A stretch of DNA of 64,000 nt from Rouxiella chamberiensis (GCF_026967475.1 NZ_CP114058.1:4402001-4466000); one strand, 5' to 3'. Positions 1 to 9,730 are shown, counted from the first letter of the stretch. Notes: a model not told the origin generated them from the letters alone. Program-made: numbers and translations.

Positions 1-122
1 AACATGACCTCGGAGAGCCAGACTTTATAAGGTGTTTTTTCGAGCTGCCACGGCAGGGTCTTGCGACCATAGCGTTGATACCAATCGAGTACCGCAGGCG
101 CGAAGCGGTGCGCTTCCATCAT
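1..122 (-). CDS. mutY: A/G-specific adenine glycosylase MutY, N-terminal 40 codons (runs off window)
   Basis: MutY removes adenine mispaired with 8-oxoguanine in base-excision repair. Only the first 40 residues lie here, read leftwards from ATG ATG at 122-117. They include the [12 protein letters not shown] and [11 protein letters not shown] segments that open the MutY HhH-GPD domain; the latter leads into the catalytic region outside the window. The second ATG (119) is an equally possible start. The gene is divergent from trmB, the usual enterobacterial arrangement. The 3' part and the iron-sulfur cluster domain cannot be seen. Confidence 0.9.
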   Translation of the reverse strand, partial: MMEAHRFAPAVLDWYQRYGRKTLPWQLEKTPYKVWLSEVM

Positions 123-264
123 AGGCGTATTACAGATCCCACAGGGGTTAAAATCGAGCAGAGGATTGCAGCATACCGGCTCACTGCTGTAAACCGGATC
201 TTTGCAAGACTTGCCTTGATTTGCACACAAAGTCGAGGTAAAGCGGCGGATTTTAAACGATCGC

Positions 265-292
265 TTGCTAAAGCCGGGTAACTTTGGATAAT
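265..292 (+). promoter_or_regulatory. Candidate sigma-70 promoter of trmB-yggL
   Basis: The mutY-trmB divergent spacer contains TTGCTA (265-270), 16 bases, then GATAAT (287-292), four and five of six matches to the -35 and -10 consensus. The expected start point is about 36 bases before the trmB ATG. This is pattern matching by eye only. Confidence 0.4.
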
Positions 293-334
293 GCGCCTTT
301 CCCTAAATTTATCGCCAGACAGATAGAAAGCACT

Positions 335-1054
335 ATGAAAAATGACGTCATTTCACCGGAGTTTGATGAAAACGGTCGCGCGATGCGCCGTATCCGCAGT
401 TTCGTGCGCCGCCAGGGCCGCCTGACCAAGGGTCAGCAACATGCGCTGGACAATTTGTGGCCGGTGATGGGCGTTGAGTATCAGTCGCAGCCTGTCGAGA
501 TTGCCTCGCTGTTTGGCCGTGATGCACACACCGTGCTGGAAATCGGTTTCGGGATGGGAACGTCGCTGGTCACCATGGCAAAACAGCATCCCGAGCAGAA
601 CTTTATCGGTATCGAGGTCCACTCTCCGGGCGTCGGTGCCTGCCTGGCTACGGCTCAGGAAGAGGGCGTCGAGAACCTGCGCGTGATGTGTCACGATGCG
701 GTAGAAGTGCTCGAAACCATGATCCCCGACGGTTCGCTGGACATGGTGCAGCTGTTCTTCCCCGATCCGTGGCACAAGGCGCGTCATAACAAACGCCGCA
801 TCGTACAGACGCCGTTTGTCGAGCTGGTGCGTCGTAAATTGAAGCTGGGTGGCGTGTTCCACATGGCAACAGACTGGGAACCTTATGCCGAACACATGCT
901 CGAAGTGATGAGCGGCGTTGAGGCTTACGGCAATCTGTCGGCGGAGGGCAACTATGTGCCACGTCCGCAATCGCGCCCGGTAACCAAGTTCGAAATGCGT
1001 GGTCAGCGTTTAGGCCACGGCGTATGGGATCTGATGTTTGAGAGGAAGCAATAA
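335..1054 (+). CDS. trmB: tRNA (guanine-N7-)-methyltransferase TrmB
   Basis: TrmB transfers a methyl group from S-adenosylmethionine to N7 of G46 in the tRNA variable loop. The 239-residue product has the length of the E. coli enzyme. It shows the SAM-binding LEIGFGMG motif, then [13 protein letters not shown], the family hallmark [15 protein letters not shown], and the C-terminal VTKFE segment involved in tRNA and SAM contacts. The open frame extends upstream to 284, but ATG at 335 gives the conserved [15 protein letters not shown] start. The stop overlaps the yggL start by one base (TAATG), so the two genes are translationally coupled. Confidence 0.95.
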   Translation: MKNDVISPEFDENGRAMRRIRSFVRRQGRLTKGQQHALDNLWPVMGVEYQSQPVEIASLFGRDAHTVLEIGFGMGTSLVTMAKQHPEQNFIGIEVHSPGVGACLATAQEEGVENLRVMCHDAVEVLETMIPDGSLDMVQLFFPDPWHKARHNKRRIVQTPFVELVRRKLKLGGVFHMATDWEPYAEHMLEVMSGVEAYGNLSAEGNYVPRPQSRPVTKFEMRGQRLGHGVWDLMFERKQ

Positions 1055-1380
1055 TGGCCAAGAATCGTAGTCGTCGTTTACGCAAGAAGTTACACATTGA
1101 AGAGTTTCAGGAGCTGGGTTTCTCGGTAAAATGGCGCTTCCCTGAAGGCACCGACGTCGAAAGCATCGACGCGTCGCTGGATGAGTTCGTTGAAGGCGTT
1201 ATCGAGCCGAACAAGCTGGCCTTCGATGGCAGCGGCTATATTCAATGGGAAGGCCTTATCTGCCTGCAGGAAATCGGCCGTTGCACCGACGAGCATCGCG
1301 AAGCGGTGAAAAAATGGTTGGAAGACCACAAAATGCAGGACGTTGAAGTCAGCGAACTGTTTGATATCTGGTGGGATTGA
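1054..1380 (+). CDS. yggL: YggL family ribosome-associated protein (DUF469)
   Basis: This 108-residue protein opens with a strongly basic stretch (KNRSRRLRKKLH) followed by an acidic body that ends in SELFDIWWD, the layout of the YggL/DUF469 family. In E. coli YggL has been found associated with the 50S ribosomal subunit; its exact task is not settled. It overlaps trmB by one base and forms a two-gene operon with it, closed by a terminator 20 bases downstream. No signal peptide or membrane segment is present. Confidence 0.9.
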   Translation: MAKNRSRRLRKKLHIEEFQELGFSVKWRFPEGTDVESIDASLDEFVEGVIEPNKLAFDGSGYIQWEGLICLQEIGRCTDEHREAVKKWLEDHKMQDVEVSELFDIWWD

Positions 1381-1400
1381 TTTATCCTGTCACTGTCTCT

Positions 1401-1425
1401 AAAGCGCCTTCCCGGCGCTTTTAAT
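1401..1425 (+). terminator. Rho-independent terminator after yggL
   Basis: AAAGCGCC (1401-1408) pairs with GGCGCTTT (1414-1421) around a five-base loop and is followed by TTAATTT. It lies 20 bases after the yggL stop. Confidence 0.85.
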
Positions 1426-1576
1426 TTAATCCCCTTCGTTTTTGACGCTACAGTTGCACTGGCTTATCTTGCTCATCCGAATAACTGACCTGAGTAAGCT
1501 CATCGGACGTCGTCTGTCTTCGCCTGCCGTAACGCCAACGACCTTGGGTATGACTTGAATATCTAAAGGAAAACGG

Positions 1577-2635
1577 GTGTCGACTGAATTAGACAATGGT
1601 TTGCTGGAAGAGATCCTCTCACAGGTTCGGCCGTTGATTGGCCTTGGGAAAGTGGCGGACTACATTCCCGCACTGGCGACCGTCTCGCCGGACAATCTGG
1701 GCATAGCGGTCTGCACCGTCGAGGGCCGGCAATTCTTTGCGGGCGACGCGCAGACCCGCTTCTCCATCCAGTCTATCTCCAAAGTCCTGAGCCTGACGCT
1801 TGCGATGAGCCGATATGAAGAGCACGAGATCTGGAATCGCTGCGGCAAGGAGCCTTCCGGACAACCGTTCAACTCGCTGGTGCAGCTGGAGCTGGAAAAG
1901 GGCAAGCCGCGCAACCCGTTCATCAATCCGGGAGCGCTGGTCATTTGCGATATGCTGCAAAGTCGCCTTGCCGCGCCGAAACAGCGTATGCTGGAAGTCG
2001 TGCGTCAGCTTTCCGGCGAACAGGATATTCACTACGATCCGCTGGTGGCCCGTTCCGAGTTCGAGCACTCCGACCGCAATGCCGCCATCGCCTATCTGAT
2101 GAAGTCATTCGGCAATTTCGACAATGACGTGCTCACCGTGCTGCAAACCTATTTCAACTACTGTTCACTCAAGATGAGCTGTTGCGAGCTGGCGCGTACT
2201 TTCCTGTATCTGGTAAACAAGGGCTTGCCGCCTGGCGGTGACGAACCCTTGATAGAACCGGGTCAGGCCCGTCATATCAACGCCTTGATGGTCACCAGCG
2301 GCATGTACGATGGGGCGGGCGAGTTCGCCTATCGCGTCGGCATGCCCGGCAAGTCGGGCGTGGGCGGCGGGATAATTGCCGTGGTGCCGGATGAAATGTG
2401 CATTGCGGTCTGGTCGCCGGAACTCGATGCCGCAGGGAACTCTTTGGCAGGAACCGCTGCCTTAGAATTACTGGCGCAACGCATTGGCCGCTCAATTTTT
2501 AAACAAGCATCCGCAGTCAGCGCGGCAAAGCCTGCTGCCTGTCAGACCGAAGGGAGAAAAAATGTTAGCAAAAACAGGATTAAAACAGGGCCTGATTGGC
2601 CTTCTTGCTCTGACGGCGCTCCAGGCTCACGCTGA
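1577..2635 (+). CDS. glsB: Glutaminase GlsB, reading frame run on past its natural end
   Basis: Serine-dependent beta-lactamase-fold glutaminase that hydrolyses L-glutamine to glutamate and ammonia. Translation starts at GTG 1577 behind AAAGGA. The FSIQSISKV motif contains the catalytic Ser-x-x-Lys, and [22 protein letters not shown] and KSGVGGGI are family signatures. Codon 308 is the Phe of GRSIF, exactly the family's normal last position (308 residues in E. coli). Instead of a stop, the frame continues 44 codons with no family similarity and overlaps yggN by 74 bases. One extra T in the T5 run at 2496-2500 would create TAA right after codon 308, so the tail is probably a deletion artefact. 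Confidence 0.9.
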   Translation: MSTELDNGLLEEILSQVRPLIGLGKVADYIPALATVSPDNLGIAVCTVEGRQFFAGDAQTRFSIQSISKVLSLTLAMSRYEEHEIWNRCGKEPSGQPFNSLVQLELEKGKPRNPFINPGALVICDMLQSRLAAPKQRMLEVVRQLSGEQDIHYDPLVARSEFEHSDRNAAIAYLMKSFGNFDNDVLTVLQTYFNYCSLKMSCCELARTFLYLVNKGLPPGGDEPLIEPGQARHINALMVTSGMYDGAGEFAYRVGMPGKSGVGGGIIAVVPDEMCIAVWSPELDAAGNSLAGTAALELLAQRIGRSIFKQASAVSAAKPAACQTEGRKNVSKNRIKTGPDWPSCSDGAPGSR

Positions 2636-3293
2636 CTTCCAATGCAGCGTCAAGCCGAAAGACGACGTGGTTATCAAACCCGAATCCGTGCAGATCGTTG
2701 GCGCGAGCGGCAATGTGCTGATTACGCCGAACGGCAACCTTAGCCAGAACGGCAAGGAAGTCTCTCTGACTGCCAGGCAGCAGCAGGAGGCGATTGACTA
2801 TCAGGCCGCACTGCGCCGCGACCTGCCGTGGATAGATCAGGGTGCCAGGGCGCATCTCGAGAAAGCCCGAGTGGCAATGGACGGCGTTATCGTCAAACAG
2901 CTGGGGTCCAACAGCAACGTGCGCAACCGCCTGACGACACTCGATGGTCAGCTGAAACAGCAGATGAACCGCATTATCGAGCATCGTCCCGACGGCCTGA
3001 CCTTCCACCATCAGGCTATCGACAAGGTTCAGCAGGATGGCCAGCGTCTGGTCGAGCAGACGATGGGCGGCGTAATGCAGGACAGCATGAACGAAATGGG
3101 CACCCGTCAGCTGGCGAGCGGCGGAAATCCGCTACAGGCGATGATGGGCAATCTCGGCGGTTTGCAGCAGGCGGTACAGGCAGAGTGGAAACAGCAGCAG
3201 GGCGAATTTGAGAGCTTTGGCCGCAACGTCTGTCATCGCGTGACCTCGCTGGAACAGCAGCGCAGCGAATTGCTGGCCGATATCAAATCATGA
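2562..3293 (+). CDS. yggN: YggN family secreted protein (DUF2884)
   Basis: A 243-residue protein with an N-terminal signal peptide (basic start, [15 protein letters not shown], cleavage expected before DFQC). The mature part carries an early Cys and a late Cys (GRNVCHR), suggesting a disulfide, and many Gln/Lys-rich helical stretches. It matches the YggN/DUF2884 family, which has no established function. The open frame reaches back to 2484, but ATG 2562 sits behind a strong AGGGAGAAAA ribosome site and begins the signal peptide. It lies downstream of glsB, probably in the same transcript. Confidence 0.85.
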   Translation: MLAKTGLKQGLIGLLALTALQAHADFQCSVKPKDDVVIKPESVQIVGASGNVLITPNGNLSQNGKEVSLTARQQQEAIDYQAALRRDLPWIDQGARAHLEKARVAMDGVIVKQLGSNSNVRNRLTTLDGQLKQQMNRIIEHRPDGLTFHHQAIDKVQQDGQRLVEQTMGGVMQDSMNEMGTRQLASGGNPLQAMMGNLGGLQQAVQAEWKQQQGEFESFGRNVCHRVTSLEQQRSELLADIKS

Positions 3294-3300
3294 GGCAATG

Positions 3301-3328
3301 CCCTTCCCCTGTAACAGACGGGGAAGGG
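3301..3328. terminator. Hairpin between convergent yggN and hemW
   Basis: CCCTTCCCC (3301-3309) pairs with GGGGAAGGG (3320-3328) around a ten-base loop. It lies directly after yggN and seven bases from the hemW stop, so it could end both transcripts. No clear T run follows, which lowers confidence. Confidence 0.5.
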
Positions 3329-3334
3329 TAACCG

Positions 3335-4471
3335 CTAGTCAGCCAAAAACAGTTCCAGCAGCGAGTTCAGGAACAGTTTTCCCTTCTCGGTAATCTGCCA
3401 GTGCGTGGTCGTCTCGACCATGTACTCTTTGGCAATGGCTTCGTCTATCTGCGGGCGAACGCTGGACTCTTCCAAACCGGTATAAATCGCGAACTCTTCA
3501 CGCGGCGCGGCTTCAAGCAGTCGGAAACGGTTCATAAAGAACTCGAACGGCAGCTCCTTACTCTCGACTTCATGCTGTTTATCCATATAGCGACCCTGCA
3601 TGTAACCGCGCGGATGCTTGGTCTTGACGGTGCGCAGAATACGGCCATCGGGCTGGGTCAGCTTGCCATGTGCGCCACAGCCTACGCCGAGATAGTCGCC
3701 GAAACGCCAGTAGTTGAGATTATGCTGGCACTGATAACCCGGCTTGGCATAGGCAGAGGTTTCATATTGCCGATAACCGGCGGCGGTCAGCAGTTGATCG
3801 CCCTGCTCGAAGATGTCCCACAGGGCATCGTCATCAGGCAGCACCGGCGTCTTGTAGGCGAACATCGTATTCGGCTCGATGGTCAGCTGATACCACGACA
3901 GATGCGGCGGATTCAGTGCAATCGCCTGACGCAGGTCGTCCAGCGCTTCTTCCAGCGTCTGATTCGGCAGGCCGTGCATCAGATCAAGGTTAAAGCTGCG
4001 CAGGCCTAAATCGGTCGCAAGGTGCGCGGCGCGTTTTGCCTCGTCCGGTCCGTGAATCCGCCCAAGACGTTCAAGCTTCTCGCTGCTGAAACTCTGCACG
4101 CCGATGGATATGCGGTTCACCCCGGCGCGCTGATAGCCGCTGAAGCGATCGGCTTCGACCGTGCCGGGATTCGCTTCCATGGTAATTTCCGCCGTGGGGG
4201 AAACGGGCAGACGAGCGCGAACGCCATCGAGGAGATTCTGCATCGCTTCGCTGCTCAGAAGGCTCGGCGTGCCGCCACCGATAAAGATAGTCTCAACGGT
4301 GCGGCCTGCGGTCAGATGCAGATCGGCATCGAGATCGGCCAGCAGATGCGCCACATAATCGTCATGCGGCACCTCGCCTTTCAGCGCGTGCGAGTTGAAA
4401 TCGCAGTAGGGACATTTCTGAACACACCACGGAATATGCAGATAAAGACTTAACGGTGGCAGCTTACGCAT
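3335..4471 (-). CDS. hemW: Heme chaperone HemW (radical SAM family)
   Basis: HemW is a membrane-associated heme-trafficking protein related to coproporphyrinogen dehydrogenase HemN. The 378-residue product begins [16 protein letters not shown] and carries [10 protein letters not shown], whose Cys residues are the radical-SAM cluster ligands, then [10 protein letters not shown], a SAM-binding segment. The C-terminal HemW domain ends [12 protein letters not shown]. The start is ATG 4471-4469, eight bases inside the rdgB end (ATGCGTAA), giving the family's usual length. In the deposited sequence the rdgB frame reads straight through into hemW, producing an artificial 578-residue fusion. Confidence 0.92.
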   Translation of the reverse strand: MRKLPPLSLYLHIPWCVQKCPYCDFNSHALKGEVPHDDYVAHLLADLDADLHLTAGRTVETIFIGGGTPSLLSSEAMQNLLDGVRARLPVSPTAEITMEANPGTVEADRFSGYQRAGVNRISIGVQSFSSEKLERLGRIHGPDEAKRAAHLATDLGLRSFNLDLMHGLPNQTLEEALDDLRQAIALNPPHLSWYQLTIEPNTMFAYKTPVLPDDDALWDIFEQGDQLLTAAGYRQYETSAYAKPGYQCQHNLNYWRFGDYLGVGCGAHGKLTQPDGRILRTVKTKHPRGYMQGRYMDKQHEVESKELPFEFFMNRFRLLEAAPREEFAIYTGLEESSVRPQIDEAIAKEYMVETTTHWQITEKGKLFLNSLLELFLAD

Positions 4472-5071
4472 TCTTCTCGGCAGCCTCGGACATCGCCTTG
4501 AACAGCTTGGCCAGCGCCAGACCACGGTGGGAAACGGCGCTTTTTCTTCGCGCGTCAGCTCTGCGGCAGTTTTGCCGAGTGCCGGAACATAGAAAATAGG
4601 ATCATAGCCAAACCCGCCTTCACCAGACATGGCGCGGGTGATTTCACCGTCCCAGCTGCCGTGGCACACCAGCGGCGTCGGATCTTCGGCGTGGCGCAGA
4701 TAGACCAGCACGCAGTGGAACTGCGCCTGACGCCGGCCTTCCGGCACGTCTTTCAACGCGTCGAGCAGTTTGTCGAGATTGCGCTGGTCGGTCGCGCCTT
4801 CGCCGGAATAGCGGGCCGAGTAAATTCCTGGCGCACCGCCGAGAAAATCGACCGCCAGACCCGAGTCGTCGGCAACCGCAGGCAGACCGGTAATCTGCGC
4901 CGCATGACGAGCTTTCAGAATCGCGTTTTCGATAAAGGTCAGGCCGGTTTCATCTGCGTCATCGACACCCAGTTCAGTCTGCGCGACGACGTCGAGTCCG
5001 AAATCAGCGAGGAGGTGCGCGAGTTCACGCACTTTTCCGGGATTACCGGTGGCCAGTACAACTTTTTGCAT
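4464..5071 (-). CDS. rdgB: dITP/XTP pyrophosphatase RdgB, interrupted by a -1 frameshift
   Basis: RdgB (HAM1 family) hydrolyses dITP, ITP and XTP to monophosphates and keeps deaminated purines out of nucleic acids. [22 protein letters not shown] and GGFGYDPIF are the family motifs for nucleotide and metal binding. After LTREEK the frame changes: adding one base to the run at 4541-4545 (AAAAA on the coding strand) restores [14 protein letters not shown] and a stop at 4466-4464, about 202 residues. Without it the frame fuses to hemW. This looks like a homopolymer deletion, not a true RdgB-HemW fusion. Confidence 0.9.
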
Positions 5072-5089
5072 GTCAACTTCCTGAAAGTG

Positions 5090-5134
5090 AAAAATTTACG
5101 CCACGGCAGAAGCGTTACCTTCCGTCCGTGGCGT
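5090..5134 (-). terminator. Hairpin between yggT and rdgB
   Basis: ACGCCACGG (5098-5106) pairs perfectly with CCGTGGCGT (5126-5134). Read on the minus strand the stem is followed by AAATTTTT. It would end the proC-yggT transcript and separate it from rdgB-hemW. The 19-base loop is long for an intrinsic terminator. Confidence 0.55.
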
Positions 5135-5149
5135 AGGAGCTAATCCTGG

Positions 5150-5704
5150 TTACAGCAGGAACCAGAGCTCGCCCAACAAATCCATGCCGAGATAGTTCAG
5201 CATATACAGAATGAGAATCACGACCATGGCCGAGAAATCGATACCGCCCATTGCCGGAATGATGCGGCGGATAGGGGCCATTAGTGGCTCGGTAAGCTGC
5301 ATCAGCACATAATCCATGGCACCACGGCCCTGACTGACCCAGCTCATGAGCGAGCGAATGATGATAAGCCAGAACACCAGATAACCGGCCGATTTGACCA
5401 GCGCAATCAGTCCAAACAACAGGTTATAAGGACTAAGCGAAATTCCGCCACCCTGAATCAGCAGCAGCAGCGGGTACTTTATGGTCATCAGCAGGAAGGC
5501 CAGCAGCAGCGATGCGCTGTCGATAGGGCCGAGTGGCGGAATGACTCTGCGCAGCGGGCCGATAATCGGCTGGGTTATTTTAACAACAAATTGCGAGAAG
5601 GGATTATAAAAATCGGTCCTCGCCCACTGCATCCAGATACGTAAAAGTAAAACCATGACATAGAGGTCAATCAGTGTCTTGACCAGAAAAGTCAGCGTGA
5701 GCAT
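5150..5704 (-). CDS. yggT: YggT family inner-membrane protein
   Basis: A 184-residue integral membrane protein made of two YggT repeats. Each has an IWMQWAR- or IRSLMSWV-type helix followed by a P-rich amphipathic segment (PIIGPLRRVIPPLGPID; PLMAPIRRIIPAMGGIDFS). Hydrophobicity suggests four or more transmembrane helices. The family is linked to osmotic or potassium homeostasis in bacteria but the mechanism is unknown. Start ATG 5704 follows AAGG and matches family length; a longer in-frame extension to 5770 is not family-like. It lies 118 bases after proC on the same strand. Confidence 0.88.
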   Translation of the reverse strand: MLTLTFLVKTLIDLYVMVLLLRIWMQWARTDFYNPFSQFVVKITQPIIGPLRRVIPPLGPIDSASLLLAFLLMTIKYPLLLLIQGGGISLSPYNLLFGLIALVKSAGYLVFWLIIIRSLMSWVSQGRGAMDYVLMQLTEPLMAPIRRIIPAMGGIDFSAMVVILILYMLNYLGMDLLGELWFLL

Positions 5705-5822
5705 ATTTAACCTTATTCTTGTGATAGTGAGTTCAAAGCAACACTCTGAACCAGCAGAACTTTTTCCCAAATGATGTCGTTTTTGACCAGAAAGCCCGCC
5801 GCAGCAGGCTCCTGTCGAAAAA

Positions 5823-6644
5823 CTAGAACTGTTTTTCCATTTCTTCCGCGCGTGCCACCGCAGCCTGCATCGCCTGCGCCACGATAGCAGTCAGATCGCG
5901 TTCGTTGAATACATTCAATGCTGCGAAGGTCGTGCCGCCTTTGGAGGTCACATTTTCGCGCAGGGTAGACAGCGGCGTTTCAGGGTTGGCCTCAACCAGT
6001 GCCGCGGCTCCGCTTGCCGCCTGCTGCACCAGCAGACGGGCGTTGTCGGCACTCAGGCCCTGACGCTGCGCTTCCTGCTGCATGGCTTCCATAAACAGGA
6101 AGAAATACGCCGGTGCGCTGCCCGCCGCTGCAATCACCTGATTGATGCCTGCTTCCGTCTCTACCCAGCAGACTTTGCCGACCGCCGTCATCAATTCGCT
6201 GCTGAACTCGCGGTCTTGTTCCGACACCTGCTGCGGCGCAAACAGCCCGCTCATGCCTTTACCCACCAGCGACGGCGTGTTGGGCATGATGCGCACGATA
6301 CGCAGATTGTCGCCGAGCAGGGCATAGAAACGCTCGACGCTGACGCCCGCCGCAATCGACAGCACCAGTTTGTCGCTAAAATCGACCTGTTGCTGCAACT
6401 CGCTGCAAACGTCGGCCATCAGCTGAGGTTTTACAGCCAGCACCACGACATCGGCCGTTTGCGCACTGGCGATATTGTCACTGCTGCTGAGGGTGCCATA
6501 CTTGTCTTTCAGCGCATCGCGGTTTTTGCCGGAAGGCGCGCAGACGGTAATCTTGTCTGCCGGATAACCGCTCGTGACCAAACCGGCGATGATTGCGCCA
6601 GCCATATTTCCTGCACCGATAAAGCATATCTTGCGATGTTGCAT
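5823..6644 (-). CDS. proC: Pyrroline-5-carboxylate reductase ProC
   Basis: ProC reduces pyrroline-5-carboxylate with NAD(P)H in the last step of proline synthesis. The 273-residue protein begins with a Rossmann motif (FIGAGNMAGAII) and contains the family signatures VKPQLM, IRIMPNTPSLVG, AAGSAPAYFFLFMEA and TLRENVTSKGGTT. ATG 6644 is preceded by AGAGGAG. The sequence resembles the ProC found beside yggS and yggT in Serratia and Yersinia relatives more than E. coli ProC, which sits elsewhere in its genome. It appears to be in one transcript with yggS upstream and yggT downstream. Confidence 0.93.
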   Translation of the reverse strand: MQHRKICFIGAGNMAGAIIAGLVTSGYPADKITVCAPSGKNRDALKDKYGTLSSSDNIASAQTADVVVLAVKPQLMADVCSELQQQVDFSDKLVLSIAAGVSVERFYALLGDNLRIVRIMPNTPSLVGKGMSGLFAPQQVSEQDREFSSELMTAVGKVCWVETEAGINQVIAAAGSAPAYFFLFMEAMQQEAQRQGLSADNARLLVQQAASGAAALVEANPETPLSTLRENVTSKGGTTFAALNVFNERDLTAIVAQAMQAAVARAEEMEKQF

Positions 6645-6831
6645 GTTGCTCCTCTTTACCCTTCCTATTTAGCGCTGCCGTGGCGTGGATTACATCCCCG
6701 CTTTTGCCACTGGCCTGATAAAGCTGCCGGAGACGCGGTCATCCGGCCCCCGCGATGCACGCGGCAATCAGGTAAAGTGACTCGTTTTTACGCCAGCTCC
6801 AATAATCGGGTTATCCATTTTAAAGGTGTGT

Positions 6832-7545
6832 TTATTTCGAATAATCACGGGCACCGAAGATAGCGGTGCCGATGCGGACCAGGGTGCTGCCCGCCGCGAT
6901 GGCGGCCGGCATGTCATCGGTCATGCCCATCGACAGCGTATCGACATCGGGATATTGCTGTTTAAGCTGCCTGAAAGCCGCAGTCATCTGGCGGAACACG
7001 GCCAGTTGACGAGAATGATCGCTTTCCGGCGCGGGAATCGCCATTAACCCACGCAGTTTCAGGCGCGGCATTCTGGCTATCTCGGCGGCCAGTGATGCGA
7101 CCTGATCCAGCGCAATGCCGGATTTACTGCCTTCATCGCTGATATTGACCTGTATCAGCACCTGCAACGGAGGCATGGCTTCCGGACGTTGTTCGTTAAG
7201 TCGTTGTGCAATCTTCAACCGGTCAATCGTATGACACCAGCTGAAATTCTCGGCCACCAGACGACTTTTATTGGACTGCAAAGGACCGATAAAGTGCCAG
7301 ATGAGCGCGGCCGGATGATCGGCGAAGGCGGCGACTTTCTCGACGCCTTCCTGCACATAGTTTTCACCAAAGGCCAGTTGCCCGGCGGCGATCGCTTCTT
7401 CGATAGCGCTCGCAGGTTTGGTTTTACTGACTGCAAGCAACGTCACTTCTTCTGGAGAACGCTCGCAAAGGGCGGCAGAAGAGGCGATACGCTCCCTGAC
7501 TTGCTGTAGATTTTCCGCAATAGATGAATGCTGACGTTGGTTCAT
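6832..7545 (-). CDS. yggS: PLP homeostasis protein YggS (PLPBP family)
   Basis: YggS is a fold-type III, alanine-racemase-N-like protein that binds pyridoxal phosphate and balances PLP and amino/keto-acid pools without known catalysis. The PLP lysine lies in LLAVSKTKP; FGENYVQEG, WHFIGPLQSNK, LRGLMAIPAP and LSMGMTDDM are family signatures. ATG 7545 gives 237 residues, close to the family norm; an upstream TTG at 7566 is possible but adds residues not seen in relatives. It heads the yggS-proC-yggT cluster and is divergent from yggR. Confidence 0.93.
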   Translation of the reverse strand: MNQRQHSSIAENLQQVRERIASSAALCERSPEEVTLLAVSKTKPASAIEEAIAAGQLAFGENYVQEGVEKVAAFADHPAALIWHFIGPLQSNKSRLVAENFSWCHTIDRLKIAQRLNEQRPEAMPPLQVLIQVNISDEGSKSGIALDQVASLAAEIARMPRLKLRGLMAIPAPESDHSRQLAVFRQMTAAFRQLKQQYPDVDTLSMGMTDDMPAAIAAGSTLVRIGTAIFGARDYSK

Positions 7546-7566
7546 AGTGGCTCGGGAGTGTTTCAA

Positions 7567-8564
7567 ATGGATATCAATAGTTTTGTAGCGCTAAGTGTAA
7601 AGCAAAATGCCTCGGATCTGCACCTTTGTACCGGCCACGTGCCGAGAATCCGTGTCGACGGCGAGCTGATAGACGGCGCACTGACGGAACCCGTCACCCA
7701 TGAGCAGCTTGTTACGCTCAGCGAAATCTGGCTCGACCACGAGGCGCTTACGGCCCTGCATCGGCAGGGGCAGGCGGATGCAGCCGTCACGCTTTCCGAC
7801 GGTCGTCGCGTGCGGGTCAATTTTTTCGCCAGTTTGCCGGACTGTCTCTGGCACTTCGACCGCTGCCTCTGGCGTGCCCGACGCTGGAGGCGCTCCAGAC
7901 ACCTTCCGTATTGCAAACGCTCTCGGAACAGGAAGACGGGCTGATTTTGATAACCGGCGCAACCGGCAGCGGTAAATCGACCACATTGGCGGCGATGATA
8001 GGCCATCTCAATCAAACCCGCACGAGGCACATTATCACGTTGGAGGACCCGATTGAATTCCTGCACACCAGTGAACGCTGTTTAATTCAGCAGCGGGAAC
8101 TCGGCACGCATACGCCTTCGTTTTCAGGTGCAATTAAAGCCGCGCTGCGTGAAGACCCCGACGTACTACTGCTTGGCGAACTGCGCGACAGCGACAGCAT
8201 TCGTCTGGCGCTGACCGCCGCAGAAACCGGGCATCTGGTTTTGGCGACTCTGCATGCGCGCCATGCTTCACAGGCGGTAGACAGGCTGGTGGATGTCTTC
8301 CCGGCCGAAGAGAAAGCCTTTGTCCGCGCCCAGCTGGCGGGCAGTCTGCGTGGCATTCTGGCGCAAAAACTCGTGCAGGGGCCGAAAGGCGGAAGGGTAG
8401 GCTTATATGAATTGCTGACCACTACCCCGGCGGTATGCAATCTGATTCGCGAGGGCAAAACCCATCAATTGCAGGACAGTCTGCAAACCGGCGGCGAGGC
8501 CGGTATGCAAACCTTTGAGCAAAGCAGGCAACAGCGGATCAATGCCGGGCTGCTTGCCGGCTGA
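7567..8564 (+). CDS. yggR: PilT-type twitching ATPase YggR, interrupted by a -1 frameshift
   Basis: PilT-like secretion ATPase, ATP-driven in type IV pilus systems; the enterobacterial YggR is poorly characterised. ATG 7567 opens MDINSFVALSVKQNASDLHL, as in family members. Frame one ends at 7944. Downstream the frame from about 7911 holds Walker A GATGSGKSTT, LEDPIEFL, Walker B DVLLLGELRDS and the PilT His box HLVLATLHARHASQAVDR. Adding a T to the T6 run at 7821-7826 restores NFFRQFAGLSLALRPLPL and joins both parts into about 332 residues. Either a homopolymer error or a recent inactivation; unlike metK, yggR could be lost without harm. Confidence 0.88.
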
Positions 8565-8576
8565 AATCGATACGGG

Positions 8577-9005
8577 TCAAGGCGTGTTCCACTGATTCTC
8601 GAACCAGCTTTCAAGGATGATAACCGCAGAGGCGGCATCAACGCTGCCCTTGTCCAGCGCGCGAAACCCGCCGCGTTCGAACAGGTCGGCACGTGCTTCA
8701 ACGGTGCTGAGCCGCTCGTCGTGGAGTTCGACCTGAACGCCGAATCTGCCGTGCAGACGGTTGGCAAACCTGCGGGCGCGTGCGGTGAGCGGTTGCTCGG
8801 TGCCGTCCATGTTTAGCGGCAGGCCGACGATGACTAAATCGGGTTGCCACTCTTTGAGTAGTTTTTCGATTTTCTGCCAGTCCGGTGTCCCGTCCTGTGC
8901 CTTGAACGAGGTCAGCGGTCGTGCAGTGCCCGTGACTTCCTGACCAATGGCAAGGCCGATGCTTTTGGTCCCGAAGTCGAAGGCGAACAGCGTGCGATTA
9001 CCCAT
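8577..9005 (-). CDS. ruvX: Putative pre-16S rRNA nuclease / Holliday junction resolvase-like YqgF
   Basis: YqgF/RuvX has an RNase H-like fold and is implicated in processing the 5' end of 16S rRNA; it was first proposed as a Holliday junction resolvase. The 142-residue protein has [13 protein letters not shown] with the first catalytic Asp, [13 protein letters not shown], and late acidic residues in DERLSTVEA and KGSVDAASA. The start ATG 9005 overlaps the yqgE stop by one base. A longer in-frame extension to 9131 overlaps yqgE heavily and is rejected. Confidence 0.93.
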   Translation of the reverse strand: MGNRTLFAFDFGTKSIGLAIGQEVTGTARPLTSFKAQDGTPDWQKIEKLLKEWQPDLVIVGLPLNMDGTEQPLTARARRFANRLHGRFGVQVELHDERLSTVEARADLFERGGFRALDKGSVDAASAVIILESWFENQWNTP

Positions 9006-9568
9006 TATGCGTGGCCTGCGTGGGTTGCCAGCTGGCTGATTTCGATACCGATCATCTTGGCCGCTTCGCGCCAGCGGTCGGCAATAGGCGTTCTGAAAAT
9101 AATATCGCTGCTGGCTTCGATGGTGAGCCAACTGTTGTTGAGCAGTTCCTGCTCAAGCTGACCCTGTTCCCAGGCAGCGTAACCCAGCGCAACCAACACG
9201 TCTTTCGGCTGGTCCGGGGTGCCGAGCGTTTCCAGCACGTCTTTCGAGGTGGTTATCATGGTCTGATCGGAAATCTGGATGCTTGAACCAAAACCCTGAC
9301 GCGGCGTGTGCAGAATAAAACCGCGGTCGTCGGCCAGCGGGCCGCCGGAAAACACCGGGCGATCCAGATTGATGGCCGGATCCCGTGGCGTCGGATCAAT
9401 ATCCAGTTTATCGAGGACATTTTTAACCGTGAAATCGTCGACTAGCTTGTTGATGACCAGCCCCATTGCGCCTTCGTCGTTGTGTTCGCACACATAGACA
9501 ACGGAGCGCTTGAACATGGGTTCTTCAAGTCCGGGCATGGCAATCAAAAAGTGGTGCTGTAAATTCAT
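9005..9568 (-). CDS. yqgE: YqgE/AlgH family protein (UPF0301)
   Basis: A 187-residue cytoplasmic protein of the UPF0301/DUF179 family. It starts [19 protein letters not shown] and carries the family segments [34 protein letters not shown] and [16 protein letters not shown]. The related AlgH affects alginate expression in Pseudomonas, but no enzymatic activity is established. ATG 9568 is chosen by homology; the frame is open 22 codons further upstream. It is coupled to ruvX downstream and lies 162 bases after gshB. Confidence 0.92.
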   Translation of the reverse strand: MNLQHHFLIAMPGLEEPMFKRSVVYVCEHNDEGAMGLVINKLVDDFTVKNVLDKLDIDPTPRDPAINLDRPVFSGGPLADDRGFILHTPRQGFGSSIQISDQTMITTSKDVLETLGTPDQPKDVLVALGYAAWEQGQLEQELLNNSWLTIEASSDIIFRTPIADRWREAAKMIGIEISQLATHAGHA

Positions 9569-9730
9569 TTTGGGTATCCGTCCGTTATTTTTCGCGCCGT
9601 AACGACGTTGACGGGCCTGGCTTGCCCTCGTCACTGATGGGGTAGGCGACGAGGGCTGCTCGGCCGCGGCCTGGCTACGACACGAAATCTAATGGATTTT
9701 GAGATCGGTAATAGATTTTAAAACATGACG

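Noticed and set aside
75..281. Short open frame between mutY and trmB
   Set aside because: It overlaps mutY on the other strand and the trmB promoter, with no ribosome site.
3335..5071. A bifunctional RdgB-HemW protein
   Set aside because: The joint is out of frame for the end of RdgB, and one base restores two normal genes.
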